Positions 8,417-16,680 of a DNA stretch of 64,000 nt are shown piece by piece; positions within the stretch are counted from its first letter, which is position 1; each line of letters opens with the position of its first letter. Source of the stretch: SB15 sp964639245 (GTDB lineage: Bacteria > Chloroflexota > Anaerolineae > Aggregatilineales > J027); assembly GCA_964639245.1 (NCBI GenBank), contig CAZXCU010000002.1, positions 740,993 to 804,992 on the forward strand, given 5' to 3'. A program made the translations under genes and the position numbers. The notes under the pieces are model-generated. The model worked only from the letters and a program-made list of their open reading frames with translations, did not search any database and was not told the DNA's origin.

Positions 8417-8928
8417 ATTTCATTACCAACCGTGTTGACAAAATCCCGGTGGTGAAAAAAAGTCCGCTTACGCCGCTGGTCTGGGTGGCACTGCTGCGAA
8501 TCGCCATCGGTTTGATGTTCCTCACCACATGGGCTAGCAATTTGGGGAAGGATTTATATACCCCGGATGGCCTAGAAGGGTTTTTGCGCGGGCAGCTGAA
8601 CCCCGATTCGCTCAGTTTTTACCGCACTTTCATTGAAGATGTGATTATTCCGGTTAAGGATATTTTTGCGCCCTTCCAGTTGGTAACAGAATTTTTGCTA
8701 GCGATTGCCCTGCTGGTCGGGGTGTTTACCCGTCCGATGGCACTGGGAGGCGCATTTTTCTTACTGAACACCTACCTCATCTCGGTAGGCACAGGCGAAT
8801 GGGCATGGAGTTACTTTATTCCGATTAGTGTGTTAGGCGCAGTCTTTTTCTCCAACGCGGGGCGGGTGTTGGGGGTAGATGCGTGGTTAGCCCAGAGATT
8901 TGGAGAATCGAAATGGGGACTTTGGTAA
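8413..8928 (+). CDS. DoxX-family membrane protein
   Basis: A 171-residue protein with about four membrane segments and the DoxX/DoxD layout: LLRIAIGLMFLTTW in helix 1 and TRPMALGGAFFLL in helix 3. DoxD is the small subunit of thiosulfate:quinone oxidoreductase in archaea; many DoxX proteins have other or unknown roles. A sulfur role is possible given the exported rhodanese in the same gene series, but nothing here proves it. It overlaps both neighbours. Confidence 0.8.
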   Translation: MNFITNRVDKIPVVKKSPLTPLVWVALLRIAIGLMFLTTWASNLGKDLYTPDGLEGFLRGQLNPDSLSFYRTFIEDVIIPVKDIFAPFQLVTEFLLAIALLVGVFTRPMALGGAFFLLNTYLISVGTGEWAWSYFIPISVLGAVFFSNAGRVLGVDAWLAQRFGESKWGLW

Positions 8929-9287
8929 AACATAGTTTGTTGCTGGTGATTTTGATGGTCGGATTGGCAGCGTGCGGCGAAGAAAAAGCAGCCCTCAACG
9001 CCAATGCTGGCACGGATTTTTCCGTTAAGGTGGGCGAAGCGCCACAGTTTAACGGCTGCGACTCCACCGGAGAAATTGAAAATTATCAATGGACGATTCT
9101 ACAAGCCCCTGAATCCAAAGCGAGTGACGCGGGCAAGGTCATCCACGAAGTAGAGGCCAACTGCCGCTTTACCCTAGAAGATACGATGGTGATTGAGGAA
9201 GTTGGGGTGTGGGTGATTGAATTGGAAGTGCGGGACAAGGACGGCAAAACCGCCAAAGATAGCGTTTCAGTAACAGTACAGGAATAA
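8913..9287 (+). CDS. Small PKD-domain lipoprotein
   Basis: A 124-residue lipoprotein. The signal peptide ends in a lipobox LAAC, giving Cys22 as lipidation site. The rest is a single PKD-type beta-sandwich: ANAGTDFSVKVGEAPQFNGCDSTGEIENYQW-like start, with the WTI core and the ending VWVIELEVRDKDGKTA. Two Cys in the domain may form a disulfide. The ATG at 8913 overlaps the end of the DoxX gene by 16 bases. Likely a surface binding or structural protein. Confidence 0.8.
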   Translation: MGTLVKHSLLLVILMVGLAACGEEKAALNANAGTDFSVKVGEAPQFNGCDSTGEIENYQWTILQAPESKASDAGKVIHEVEANCRFTLEDTMVIEEVGVWVIELEVRDKDGKTAKDSVSVTVQE

Positions 9288-9288
9288 G

Positions 9289-10758
9289 ATGATGCTGATT
9301 GCGGCAATTTACGGGATAGCGCTCTCGCTGTTGTTTATCTATGGGGTAAACATCCTCTATTTGAGTTGGATCACCTCCCGTTGCCGTCCTCAAGCTACGG
9401 GTGTTGTACCGCCAACAGAATTTCCTCTGGTAACGGTGCAACTGCCCATTTATAACGAATTGTATGTAGCAAAGCGGGTGGTCGAAGCGGTTGTCCGTCT
9501 GGATTGGCCCGCCCTTGAAATTCAAGTTTTGGATGATTCCACCGACGAGACACAAGCGCTGCTAGCGGGGTTGGTGGAACGCTACCATTCGCAAGGGGTC
9601 AACATTACCCATCTCCATCGGGCGGAACGCATCGGGTATAAGGCGGGGGCATTGGCAGAGGGTCTGCAACAGGCAAACGGAGAGTACATCGCCATTTTTG
9701 ATGCCGATTTTTTACCCGCGCCGGACTTTTTGCGGCAAACGATGCCCGCTTTTGCCAATCCACACACGGGATTTGTGCAAGCCCGATGGGGACACCTGAA
9801 CGCCCCCTATTCCCTGTTAACCCAATTCCAATCCCTTGCAATTGATGCCCATTTTGCCGTCGAACAATACGCCCGCGCACAGGCAGGTTTTTTAATGAAC
9901 TTTAATGGAACAGGCGGAGTTTGGCGGAAAGCCGCGATTGAATCGGCGGGTGGGTGGCAAGCCCACACCCTGACCGAAGATTTAGACCTGAGCTACCGGG
10001 CGCAGTTGGCGGGATGGCAAGCGGCCTATTTGCGCGATGTGGTGGTGCCGGGCGAAATTCCCGTGACCCTGAACGCCTTCCGCCGTCAGCAAAACCGATG
10101 GGCGCGTGGCAGTATCCAATGTGCCATGCGTTTGCTGCCACGGGTTTGGCAGGCTTCGCTGCCCTTGATGACCAAATTTCAGGCAACCTTGCACTTAACC
10201 GGTTACGCCATTCAACTGCTCATGGTCATCGTGGCGGTTTTGTATCCGTGGGTGCTGCTGCTCGATTACACCCGGATTCAACCCCTGTTTAATTTGACTG
10301 CCATTTTTACCCTGACCTTTCTTGCACCCACCCTGTATTTTGCACTGGGGCAGCGCGAGATTGGCAACCCGCTCTGGCAGCGCTGGCCTTTGATTCTGGG
10401 GTTGAATCTACTGGGGGCGGGGATGATGTATCATCATGCGTGGTCGGTGGTGGCGGCACTGTTCAGTCGTCAAGCGGTTGAATTTGAGCGTACCCCCAAA
10501 TTTGGCATCACCCAAAAACACGACTCATGGCAGCAAAAAACGTATCAATTGCGGTTTCAGCGCGGGTTAATTTTTGAAGGGCTGATGCTGCTTTATAATC
10601 TGAACACAGTGCGCTTGGCTGTGTTGGCAGAAAGCTGGTCAATTGCTTTCTATGCGCTGATTTTCGCGCTCGGTGGTCTGCTGATTCTGGCTTTGACGGT
10701 GGCGGAACTGCCGATACGCTGGCACACCGCCCAGCGCTATTCCCAGCAGGATATATAA
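9289..10758 (+). CDS. Processive GT2 glycosyltransferase (cellulose/mannan synthase-like)
   Basis: A 489-residue membrane glycosyltransferase. An N-terminal hydrophobic segment is followed by a GT-A domain with VLDDSTDET, FDADFLPAPDF, EDLDLSYRAQL and the QxxRW motif in RRQQNRWARGS, the hallmarks of processive family 2 enzymes such as BcsA and CslA. Four or so membrane segments follow, forming the export channel. It starts one base after the lipoprotein gene. Its last 120 bases overlap the convergent GT-C gene. Product is an unknown polysaccharide or glycolipid; no PilZ domain is seen. Confidence 0.88.
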   Translation: MMLIAAIYGIALSLLFIYGVNILYLSWITSRCRPQATGVVPPTEFPLVTVQLPIYNELYVAKRVVEAVVRLDWPALEIQVLDDSTDETQALLAGLVERYHSQGVNITHLHRAERIGYKAGALAEGLQQANGEYIAIFDADFLPAPDFLRQTMPAFANPHTGFVQARWGHLNAPYSLLTQFQSLAIDAHFAVEQYARAQAGFLMNFNGTGGVWRKAAIESAGGWQAHTLTEDLDLSYRAQLAGWQAAYLRDVVVPGEIPVTLNAFRRQQNRWARGSIQCAMRLLPRVWQASLPLMTKFQATLHLTGYAIQLLMVIVAVLYPWVLLLDYTRIQPLFNLTAIFTLTFLAPTLYFALGQREIGNPLWQRWPLILGLNLLGAGMMYHHAWSVVAALFSRQAVEFERTPKFGITQKHDSWQQKTYQLRFQRGLIFEGLMLLYNLNTVRLAVLAESWSIAFYALIFALGGLLILALTVAELPIRWHTAQRYSQQDI

Positions 10759-12009
10759 AGGGATGTATTCCACCCAACGAATCCACATTTTTTCGCCGGG
10801 TTGGGACGGGTCAAGATAAAATAAATACGATAAATGAACGGCTGCCGAAAAATACAGCCATGCCAGCGCGAAAAAAAAGGCCGAAAAATCCTCCCGTAAG
10901 GGCAGCAGGGGCAGTAAGGCGAGCAGCCACACCAGATACCAGGGAAACATCGCCGACACCAGCAGGAGATAAACACCCACCAACAGGGCTGCTCCCCAGA
11001 AAATATTGCCGTTTTTGCGCCATACCCATGCCCCTACCAGCACCAGCGTCATCATGGTGAGGAGGCGGGCGGTTTCAATGGGTTGAGAAGTGAAATTTTC
11101 CAGCGCTTCGACCAGCCAGAAAAACAGCCCATCGTTGGTTTTCCACTGGCTCGCGTAGATATGAGCAGCCCCTAGAATCCCGGTTCCTTCCTGACGAATC
11201 CCCGCACCTAAAAAGGGCAGAAAGCCTACCCCCACCACCCCTAGATAGAACAGCGTATAGCGTATGCCCCACTGTCGGATAAAAAGCGGCAGCAGCAATG
11301 CCGGAATAAATTTAGTCAGGGTTGCCAATCCCAAGAGAACCGCGCTCCCCGTTTTGTGTTGGTGAACCGCCCCGTACAAAGCCAGCAAAATCAGGAAGGT
11401 CATGAGGGAATCAACATGCGCTCCATGAGCAAATTCCACTACCACCAACGGATTCCACGCGTACAGCAGCCCATCCGTCATCGGGCGATTTATTTTTTTG
11501 AGTAACAGGGTCAGCACCCCAAAACTGAGGACATCAAACAGCATAAAAATGGCTTGCATGGCGGTAGGACTCTGCGGAAAAATCAGCGTCACCCCACCAA
11601 AAATGGCCTGTGCGACGGGCGGGTAAGGCGATGCCATCCATGGATGTTCAATGCGGGAATGTAGTTCCGTGTGGTAGGGGGTGAGTTCCGGCGCATCAAC
11701 ACGAAATTCATAGGGGTTGATGCCTTCGGTCAGCAGGTGTCCATCCCAGAGATAGCGCCACACATCCGTTGAAAGAGTCGGGGTGGTGAACAACAAGGGA
11801 AGGCGAAACCCCAGCGCAAAAATGCCGATCCAAACCAGTCTGTATGCGGGTGGTTTTCGCAGCACAAGGGCGCAGGCCACCGCATAAAAAATAAAACTGG
11901 TATAGAGCAAAGCAAGATAGGCATATCCTTGGCGGGTAAAATGTTCGAGTTGGGTCATGCCGACAAAACAGACCAGCATTCCCACCCCGCAAACCCAAAG
12001 ACCTCTCAT
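10639..12009 (-). CDS. GT-C membrane mannosyltransferase-like protein
   Basis: A 456-residue protein with about 10-12 hydrophobic segments. The first outer loop carries STDVWRYLWDGHLLTEGINPY, the motif of polyprenyl-phosphate-mannose-dependent GT-C enzymes (GT87 and MptA/B-like). It would use a lipid-linked sugar outside the membrane, a donor that the GT2 at 1937-2620 could make. Its start overlaps the stop of MTA phosphorylase (ATGA), so the two are co-translated. Its last 40 codons overlap the end of the convergent GT2; both reading frames still look like membrane protein ends there. Acceptor unknown. Confidence 0.8.
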   Translation of the reverse strand: MRGLWVCGVGMLVCFVGMTQLEHFTRQGYAYLALLYTSFIFYAVACALVLRKPPAYRLVWIGIFALGFRLPLLFTTPTLSTDVWRYLWDGHLLTEGINPYEFRVDAPELTPYHTELHSRIEHPWMASPYPPVAQAIFGGVTLIFPQSPTAMQAIFMLFDVLSFGVLTLLLKKINRPMTDGLLYAWNPLVVVEFAHGAHVDSLMTFLILLALYGAVHQHKTGSAVLLGLATLTKFIPALLLPLFIRQWGIRYTLFYLGVVGVGFLPFLGAGIRQEGTGILGAAHIYASQWKTNDGLFFWLVEALENFTSQPIETARLLTMMTLVLVGAWVWRKNGNIFWGAALLVGVYLLLVSAMFPWYLVWLLALLPLLPLREDFSAFFFALAWLYFSAAVHLSYLFYLDPSQPGEKMWIRWVEYIPLYILLGIALGGVPAYRQFRHRQSQNQQTTERENQRIESN

Positions 12010-12878
12010 GCCAGCGCGAAACGGCGTTGCAGAATCGGATGCAGCTTTGCGAGCAGCGCGGATGGAATGTCCGTCGGGTCAGTTAAAATTGCATCATCCA
12101 GCGCGGTGTGGCAGGTACACCCGCCCGTCGTATCCAGCAATTCAACGGCATGAGCCACCGCTAACTGGGCAATTTCGGCGCTGCGCTGCATGGTATTTTC
12201 CAATCCGCAGACGGTCACTGCTTCAGCTTCACTGCGCCAGCTATCATAATCGGTCACATACGCTAAAGACGCATAACTGATTTCGGCTTCGCGGGCAAGA
12301 AACGCCTCCGGGCTGCTGGTCATGCCCACAATGCTGCATCCCAGTTGGCGAAAAATCTGGCTTTCGGCACGGCTGCTAAAACGCGGCCCTTCAATGGTGA
12401 CAAAGGTTGCGCTGCGATGCACGGTTGCTCCGGCACGAACTGCCGCGTCTGCTAAAGTATCGCCTAGGTCCTCGCAAAACGGAGTTGCTGTCGAAGTATG
12501 GGCGACCAACCCTTCTTCAAAAAAAGTGCGCCCACGATAATTTTTAGTTTGGTCATAAATCTGATCAGGCAGCACAAAGTCGCCGGGGCGATAGTCCTCA
12601 CGCAGTGAACCACAGGCATTCACTGAAATAATAAATTTCACCCCCATCTGTTTGAAGGCATAAATATTGGCGCGGTAGGGGACATCGCTCGGTGCAAGGG
12701 TATGTTTTTCACCATGACGTGGAATGAACCCCACCCGTTTACCCCGTAAAGTGCCAACCACCACATCGCCACTGGGTGCGCCAAACGGAGTCGTGATGCT
12801 GTACCGCGTAGTATCGGTAATTTCCGGGACTTGGTACAAACCGCAACCTCCCAAGACCCCTATTTCGATGGTTTCCAT
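12006..12878 (-). CDS. mtnP: S-methyl-5'-thioadenosine phosphorylase
   Basis: A 290-residue purine nucleoside phosphorylase-family enzyme that splits methylthioadenosine to adenine and methylthioribose 1-phosphate in methionine salvage. Seen: IGVLGGCGLYQVP at the N-terminus, PRHGEKHTLAPSDVPYRANIYA (phosphate and base site), SVNACGSL, TIEGPRFSSRAES and MTSSPEAFLAREAEI-like region with the active Asp in YVTDYDSW. These match MTAP rather than guanosine/inosine PNP. Length is normal. First gene of a two-gene minus-strand unit with the GT-C gene. Confidence 0.92.
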   Translation of the reverse strand: METIEIGVLGGCGLYQVPEITDTTRYSITTPFGAPSGDVVVGTLRGKRVGFIPRHGEKHTLAPSDVPYRANIYAFKQMGVKFIISVNACGSLREDYRPGDFVLPDQIYDQTKNYRGRTFFEEGLVAHTSTATPFCEDLGDTLADAAVRAGATVHRSATFVTIEGPRFSSRAESQIFRQLGCSIVGMTSSPEAFLAREAEISYASLAYVTDYDSWRSEAEAVTVCGLENTMQRSAEIAQLAVAHAVELLDTTGGCTCHTALDDAILTDPTDIPSALLAKLHPILQRRFALA

Positions 12879-12929
12879 GTTATGCTCCTGTTAGCCTTTG
12901 ATGAATCGAGAAAAGGAATTATTACCCCG

Positions 12930-13691
12930 ATGAGCCTTGCTGATGCGTTTAATAACAAAGCCCATGCTTGGGAAGAGTATACGCAAACCGCCGCAGGTCG
13001 CCTACGTGAAGAACTTCAATACCGCTATTTAGTTCCCCATTTACCGGCTGCTCCGTGCAAAATTTTGGATGCTGGCAGCGGCACGGGTAGTTTGGGGATT
13101 CGCCTTGTCACATTGGGGTACACGGTGGATTTGCTGGATATTGCCGAACAGATGCTGACAATTGCAGAGCAAAAAGCAGCGCGGGCCAATGTCCACCTAC
13201 AGTGTCTGTGCCAACCGATTGAGACTCTTGCCGCCGATGCCGTCTATGATGTGGTGATTTGCCATACCCTTTTAGAATATGTGTCAAATGTAGACGAAGT
13301 TCTCCAACTGCTAGGTCGGGCTGTTCGTCCCGGCGGCCTTCTCTCCCTTGTATTTGTCAATCGTTATGCCGATGTGTTCAGTCTTGCCCTCTCCAAAGGC
13401 CAACTGACCGCCGCCAAAACCGCCCTATCCGCCTATTCATCCCCTGCCGATTTGTTTGGTGTGCCGCGCCAAACTTTTGACAGTGGTACGATGCAGGAAA
13501 AATTCGTGGATTGGACGCTGACCTCAGCCTATGGTGTGCGGATTTTTGCGGATTATTTACTCAACGGCGATTGGAAAGACAATCCCGCCCGTTATGATGA
13601 ACTGCTGAACTTAGAAATGGCAGCTTCTCAGCAGCATCCTTTTGTCCACATCGGACGCTACAGCCAGATGATTTTTGAGAAGGGCGTGTGA
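12930..13691 (+). CDS. CmoM-like SAM-dependent methyltransferase
   Basis: A 253-residue class I methyltransferase. Motif I is LDAGSGTGSLGIRL, with CHTLLEYV after strand 4. The whole chain, including the C-terminal GVRIFADYLL and HIGRYSQM, follows the layout of E. coli CmoM (SmtA), which methylates the carboxymethoxy group of wobble uridine cmo5U34 in tRNA. No cmoA or cmoB is in the window. The start at 12930 is preferred because AAAAGGAA lies 12 bases upstream; an earlier start would overlap the divergent mtnP gene. Enzyme class certain, substrate inferred. Confidence 0.8.
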   Translation: MSLADAFNNKAHAWEEYTQTAAGRLREELQYRYLVPHLPAAPCKILDAGSGTGSLGIRLVTLGYTVDLLDIAEQMLTIAEQKAARANVHLQCLCQPIETLAADAVYDVVICHTLLEYVSNVDEVLQLLGRAVRPGGLLSLVFVNRYADVFSLALSKGQLTAAKTALSAYSSPADLFGVPRQTFDSGTMQEKFVDWTLTSAYGVRIFADYLLNGDWKDNPARYDELLNLEMAASQQHPFVHIGRYSQMIFEKGV

Positions 13692-13742
13692 GGACGATAA
13701 ATAATTATTGTATAAACACTTTCTAACCAATCTGGTTTTAGT

Positions 13743-13789
13743 ACAGGGGTTTTGACATGAGTCCGTGAGCTGTTCTACCCCTGTTTTTC
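13743..13789 (+). terminator. Hairpin with T-run after the methyltransferase gene
   Basis: Arms ACAGGGG (13743-13749) and CCCCTGT (13778-13784) followed by TTTTT, with a long loop of 28 bases. It can act as a weak terminator for the CmoM-like gene. The rest of the spacer 13790-13905 shows no gene; a minus-strand open frame across it has no family features. Confidence 0.5.
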
Positions 13790-13907
13790 CCTGAAACGCC
13801 CCCACCTTTTTGGTCATCTCATGTTTCGATTCGCGGCATCTCCTCGCCTTCGGGGTGAACGATCCCGGCTTTCTGATTGATGGCCTCTGTATTGCTAAAA
13901 CGAGTGC

Positions 13908-13936
13908 TTGACACGATGGTACAGTCATGATATAAC
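13908..13936 (+). promoter_or_regulatory. Sigma-70 promoter of the GH88 operon
   Basis: TTGACA at 13908-13913, 17-base spacer, TATAAC at 13931-13936, a near-consensus promoter 27 bases before the GH88 start codon. Confidence 0.8.
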
Positions 13937-13948
13937 TGGTACGTACCA
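13937..13948. promoter_or_regulatory. Palindromic operator TGGTACGTACCA
   Basis: A perfect 12-bp palindrome directly downstream of the -10 box, where a bound repressor would block initiation. The right half with its flank, GTACCAATAG, recurs exactly at 17835-17844 in the promoter region of the GntR-type regulator and the transporter operon. GntR-family proteins typically bind GT-N-AC palindromes, so this is the likely site of the regulator at 16646-17809. Confidence 0.75.
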
Positions 13949-13962
13949 ATAGAGTCGCGAAA

Positions 13963-15090
13963 ATGATTTTTGAAACCTTAGACATCATTTTTTCCCGTTT
14001 AGCTCAGTCTCATCAGCGCTTTGGGCTGAGGTTTCCTTCTTATGGCAATGGCACTCGCTACTATTTGACCAACAATGAAAATTGGTTAGCCAGTTTTTGG
14101 ACAGGGCTGCTATGGTTGGCCTACGCTGAAACTAAACAAGCTACGTTTTGCAACCATGCGGAAAGGTTACTCAGCACCTTTGAAGAACGCCTGACCAAAA
14201 ATATCCGCCTTAACCATGATATTGGCTTTTTGTTTACTCTGAGTGCGCGGGCGCAGTGGCAACTCACGAATAGCGAACCTGCTTATCGATTAGCCCTGCG
14301 TGGCGCAGAAAAACTCTTCTCCCGCTATCACTTCATCGGGAAATATATCCAGGCATGGGGTGAGTTGGATGATGAAACTGAAAATGGACGCTTTATCATC
14401 GATGGAATGCTCAACATTCCGCTTCTGTTCTGGGCAGCCCAGCAAACCAACACTCCTCATTATTATGAAGCTGCTTTTAACCATGCCAAAACCAGCCAAC
14501 ATTATCTTATTCGGGCGGATGGCAGCACCTACCATACTTTTTTTATCAAGGCGCAAACAGGGGAACCGCTTGGGGCAAAAACCCATCAAGGCCACGCCGA
14601 TGATTCCTTATGGACGCGAGGGCAAAGTTGGGCAATTTATGGGTTTACTCTTGCAGCAGAATGGACAGGCGATGTTTCATTTTTAGAAACCGCCCGGCAA
14701 ACTGCGGATTGTTTCATTCGTGAATGGCCGGTTGGCACGATTCCATGCTGGGATTTGCGTTTACCCGCCGATGCCCCGCATTACCCGGATAGCTCGGCGG
14801 CGGCAATTACGGCGGCAGGGTTGTTGCGCTTATCACTGCTTTGTCCAGACATACCGATTTACCGACAAACCGCCCAACACCTTATCACCATGCTGATAGA
14901 ACAATGCTTTGAAACCAACCCCAACGCGGCTGGACTTTTGCGGCATGGGACACTGCATGGGATTAGCAGGCGGGGGATAGATACTTACCAAATTTTTGGC
15001 GACTACTTTTTTTTAGAAGCCTTGCTCATGCTCAAAGGGAGTGCGCCAGATTTTTGGGGAAAAGTCAGCCAACAAGGAAACCAAGCATGA
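13963..15090 (+). CDS. GH88 unsaturated glucuronyl hydrolase
   Basis: A 375-residue (alpha/alpha)6-barrel enzyme that removes the 4,5-unsaturated uronic acid left by polysaccharide lyases. Matches to the Bacillus enzyme: NHDIGFLFTLS with Asp86, IIDGMLNIPLLFWA with Asp147 (the two catalytic Asp), YIQAWGE, and DDSLWTRGQSWAIYGF in the substrate site. No signal peptide, so it acts in the cytoplasm on imported oligosaccharides. First gene of an operon with an IolB-like isomerase (4-base overlap) and KduD. No polysaccharide lyase is in the window. Confident family call; the parent glycan is unknown. Confidence 0.92.
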   Translation: MIFETLDIIFSRLAQSHQRFGLRFPSYGNGTRYYLTNNENWLASFWTGLLWLAYAETKQATFCNHAERLLSTFEERLTKNIRLNHDIGFLFTLSARAQWQLTNSEPAYRLALRGAEKLFSRYHFIGKYIQAWGELDDETENGRFIIDGMLNIPLLFWAAQQTNTPHYYEAAFNHAKTSQHYLIRADGSTYHTFFIKAQTGEPLGAKTHQGHADDSLWTRGQSWAIYGFTLAAEWTGDVSFLETARQTADCFIREWPVGTIPCWDLRLPADAPHYPDSSAAAITAAGLLRLSLLCPDIPIYRQTAQHLITMLIEQCFETNPNAAGLLRHGTLHGISRRGIDTYQIFGDYFFLEALLMLKGSAPDFWGKVSQQGNQA

Positions 15091-15908
15091 AATATTTTGC
15101 CACCATTAGCAGTGAACCCGGGGGTAATTCGCTGCCCTACAATCCTTGCCAATTGTTAGATTTTCAACTTGTCAACCTTGGTCGGGGGCAAACACTGACT
15201 GGCGAAAGTCTCAATCGGGAAGTTTTGGCGATTATTTTGGGAGGAAAAGCCAGTTTTGAAATTGGCAACCATTGGTTTGAAAATATCGGGGCGCGGGCGA
15301 ATGTGTTTTCTGGTAAGCCTCACTCGGTTTATATCTCTGCTAACTCACCCTATAAACTTATCGGCGAAAGCAACGTCCAGATTGCTCTGGTCAGCGCTCC
15401 CGCAGAATTACAAACCAACCCCTATGTGATTCCCCCCGACCAAGTTGCCACTGGCATCTGGGGCGCGGCGAATTTTACCCGGCGCTATCATCAAATTTTG
15501 CATCAAGACACTCAACCCACCTGCCCTGCCCAACGGTTGATTGTGGGAGAAACTTTTACGCCGAGTGGTAACTGGAGTACCTATCCTGCCCACAAACATG
15601 AGGAAGACAACGGGCAAGAGGCCTACCATGAGGAAATGTATTTTTTCAAAATTTCACCAGCCGAGGGTTTTGGCATTACCCGGTTTTATACCGACAAAGA
15701 TGGGGGGATTGAGGAAAACTTCACTGTCCGCGATAACACCATTTTGATGCTGCCCTATGGCTATCATACCTATGTGGGTGCGCCGGGGTACAGTTCCTAT
15801 TATTTGTGGGTGTTGGCGGGCAACCACCGTGTGCAGGGCGTAACAGTTGACCCGGACACCGCGTGGATTAACAAAACCGTTCCCATGCTGCGCGAATTGG
15901 GGCATTAA
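15087..15908 (+). CDS. IolB/KduI-family isomerase, probable uronate isomerase
   Basis: A 273-residue bicupin of the IolB family (PF04962). Metal ligands visible: His169 and His171 in YPAHKHEED, Glu182/183 in HEEMYFF, His227 in GYHTY. Canonical IolB isomerises 5-deoxyglucuronate in inositol breakdown. Here the gene lies between GH88 and kduD, exactly where KduI is expected, so it probably converts 5-dehydro-4-deoxy-glucuronate to the 2,5-diketo acid. A second IolB at 27740-28639 sits in the true inositol cluster, which frees this copy for the other role. ATG 15087 overlaps the upstream stop. Family sure, reaction inferred. Confidence 0.8.
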   Translation: MKYFATISSEPGGNSLPYNPCQLLDFQLVNLGRGQTLTGESLNREVLAIILGGKASFEIGNHWFENIGARANVFSGKPHSVYISANSPYKLIGESNVQIALVSAPAELQTNPYVIPPDQVATGIWGAANFTRRYHQILHQDTQPTCPAQRLIVGETFTPSGNWSTYPAHKHEEDNGQEAYHEEMYFFKISPAEGFGITRFYTDKDGGIEENFTVRDNTILMLPYGYHTYVGAPGYSSYYLWVLAGNHRVQGVTVDPDTAWINKTVPMLRELGH

Positions 15909-15909
15909 G

Positions 15910-16680
15910 ATGACCATTCTGGAGGCATTTCGCTTACATGATAAGGTTGCCTTTGTCACAGGCGCAAATCGCGGGTTAGGACAGGCAATTGCGGTGGGTT
16001 TAGCCGAAGCTGGCGCAGACATCGTGGGTTTAGACCGTTCCCCCAATACGCATGAAACCCGCCAGCAAGTCGAAGCGCTCGGCAGAAAATATGTGAGCCT
16101 GACTGCCGATTTAGGGCAGACCAGCGTGACAGGACTCAACCAACTTATTGAGTATAGCGTCAGTCAATTGGGACGTTTGGATATTCTCATCAACAACGCT
16201 GGCATTATTCGACGTACCCCCGCGCTTGAGTTTAGTGAGACAGATTGGGACGAAGTGCTGGCTGTCAATCTCAAAGCAGTGTTTTTTCTCTCCCAAGCGG
16301 CGGCGCAAGTCATGCAAAAACAAGGGGCGGGCAAAATCATCATGCTCGCCTCCATGCTTTCCTATCAAGGCGGCGTTTTTGTTCCGTCCTATACCGCGTC
16401 CAAAAGTGCCATTGCTGGTCTAACCCGCGCTCTGGCAAATGAATGGAGCAGTGGGGGTATCAACGTCAATGCTATCGCGCCGGGTTATATGGCAACAGAT
16501 AACACGGCAGCCCTGCAAGCGGATGAAAACCGAAACGCCGCTATCTTAGCACGGATTCCAGCCGGTAGATGGGGCAAGCCAGAAGACTTAAAGGGAACAG
16601 CCGTTTTTCTAGCCTCTGCCGCCTCCGATTATTTGCATGGGGCAATTATTCCTGTAGATGGTGGTTGGTTGGCACGCTAA
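15910..16680 (+). CDS. kduD: 2-dehydro-3-deoxy-D-gluconate 5-dehydrogenase (KduD-like)
   Basis: A 256-residue short-chain dehydrogenase. Cofactor motif TGANRGLG (17-24), NNAG, catalytic Ser148, Tyr161 and Lys165 in YTASK. It should reduce 3-deoxy-2,5-hexodiulosonate to 2-keto-3-deoxygluconate. The start at 15910, one base after the upstream stop, gives the usual KduD length; the longer frame overlaps the isomerase. Its last 35 bases overlap the convergent regulator gene. Related SDR enzymes (gluconate dehydrogenases) are similar, so the assignment rests partly on context. KDG kinase and aldolase are not in the window. Confidence 0.85.
   Translation: MTILEAFRLHDKVAFVTGANRGLGQAIAVGLAEAGADIVGLDRSPNTHETRQQVEALGRKYVSLTADLGQTSVTGLNQLIEYSVSQLGRLDILINNAGIIRRTPALEFSETDWDEVLAVNLKAVFFLSQAAAQVMQKQGAGKIIMLASMLSYQGGVFVPSYTASKSAIAGLTRALANEWSSGGINVNAIAPGYMATDNTAALQADENRNAAILARIPAGRWGKPEDLKGTAVFLASAASDYLHGAIIPVDGGWLAR

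Noticed and set aside
13611..13988. 125-residue minus-strand frame across the 13.7-13.96 kb spacer
   Set aside because: Overlaps coding ends and a consensus promoter on the other strand; no recognisable domain or start signal.
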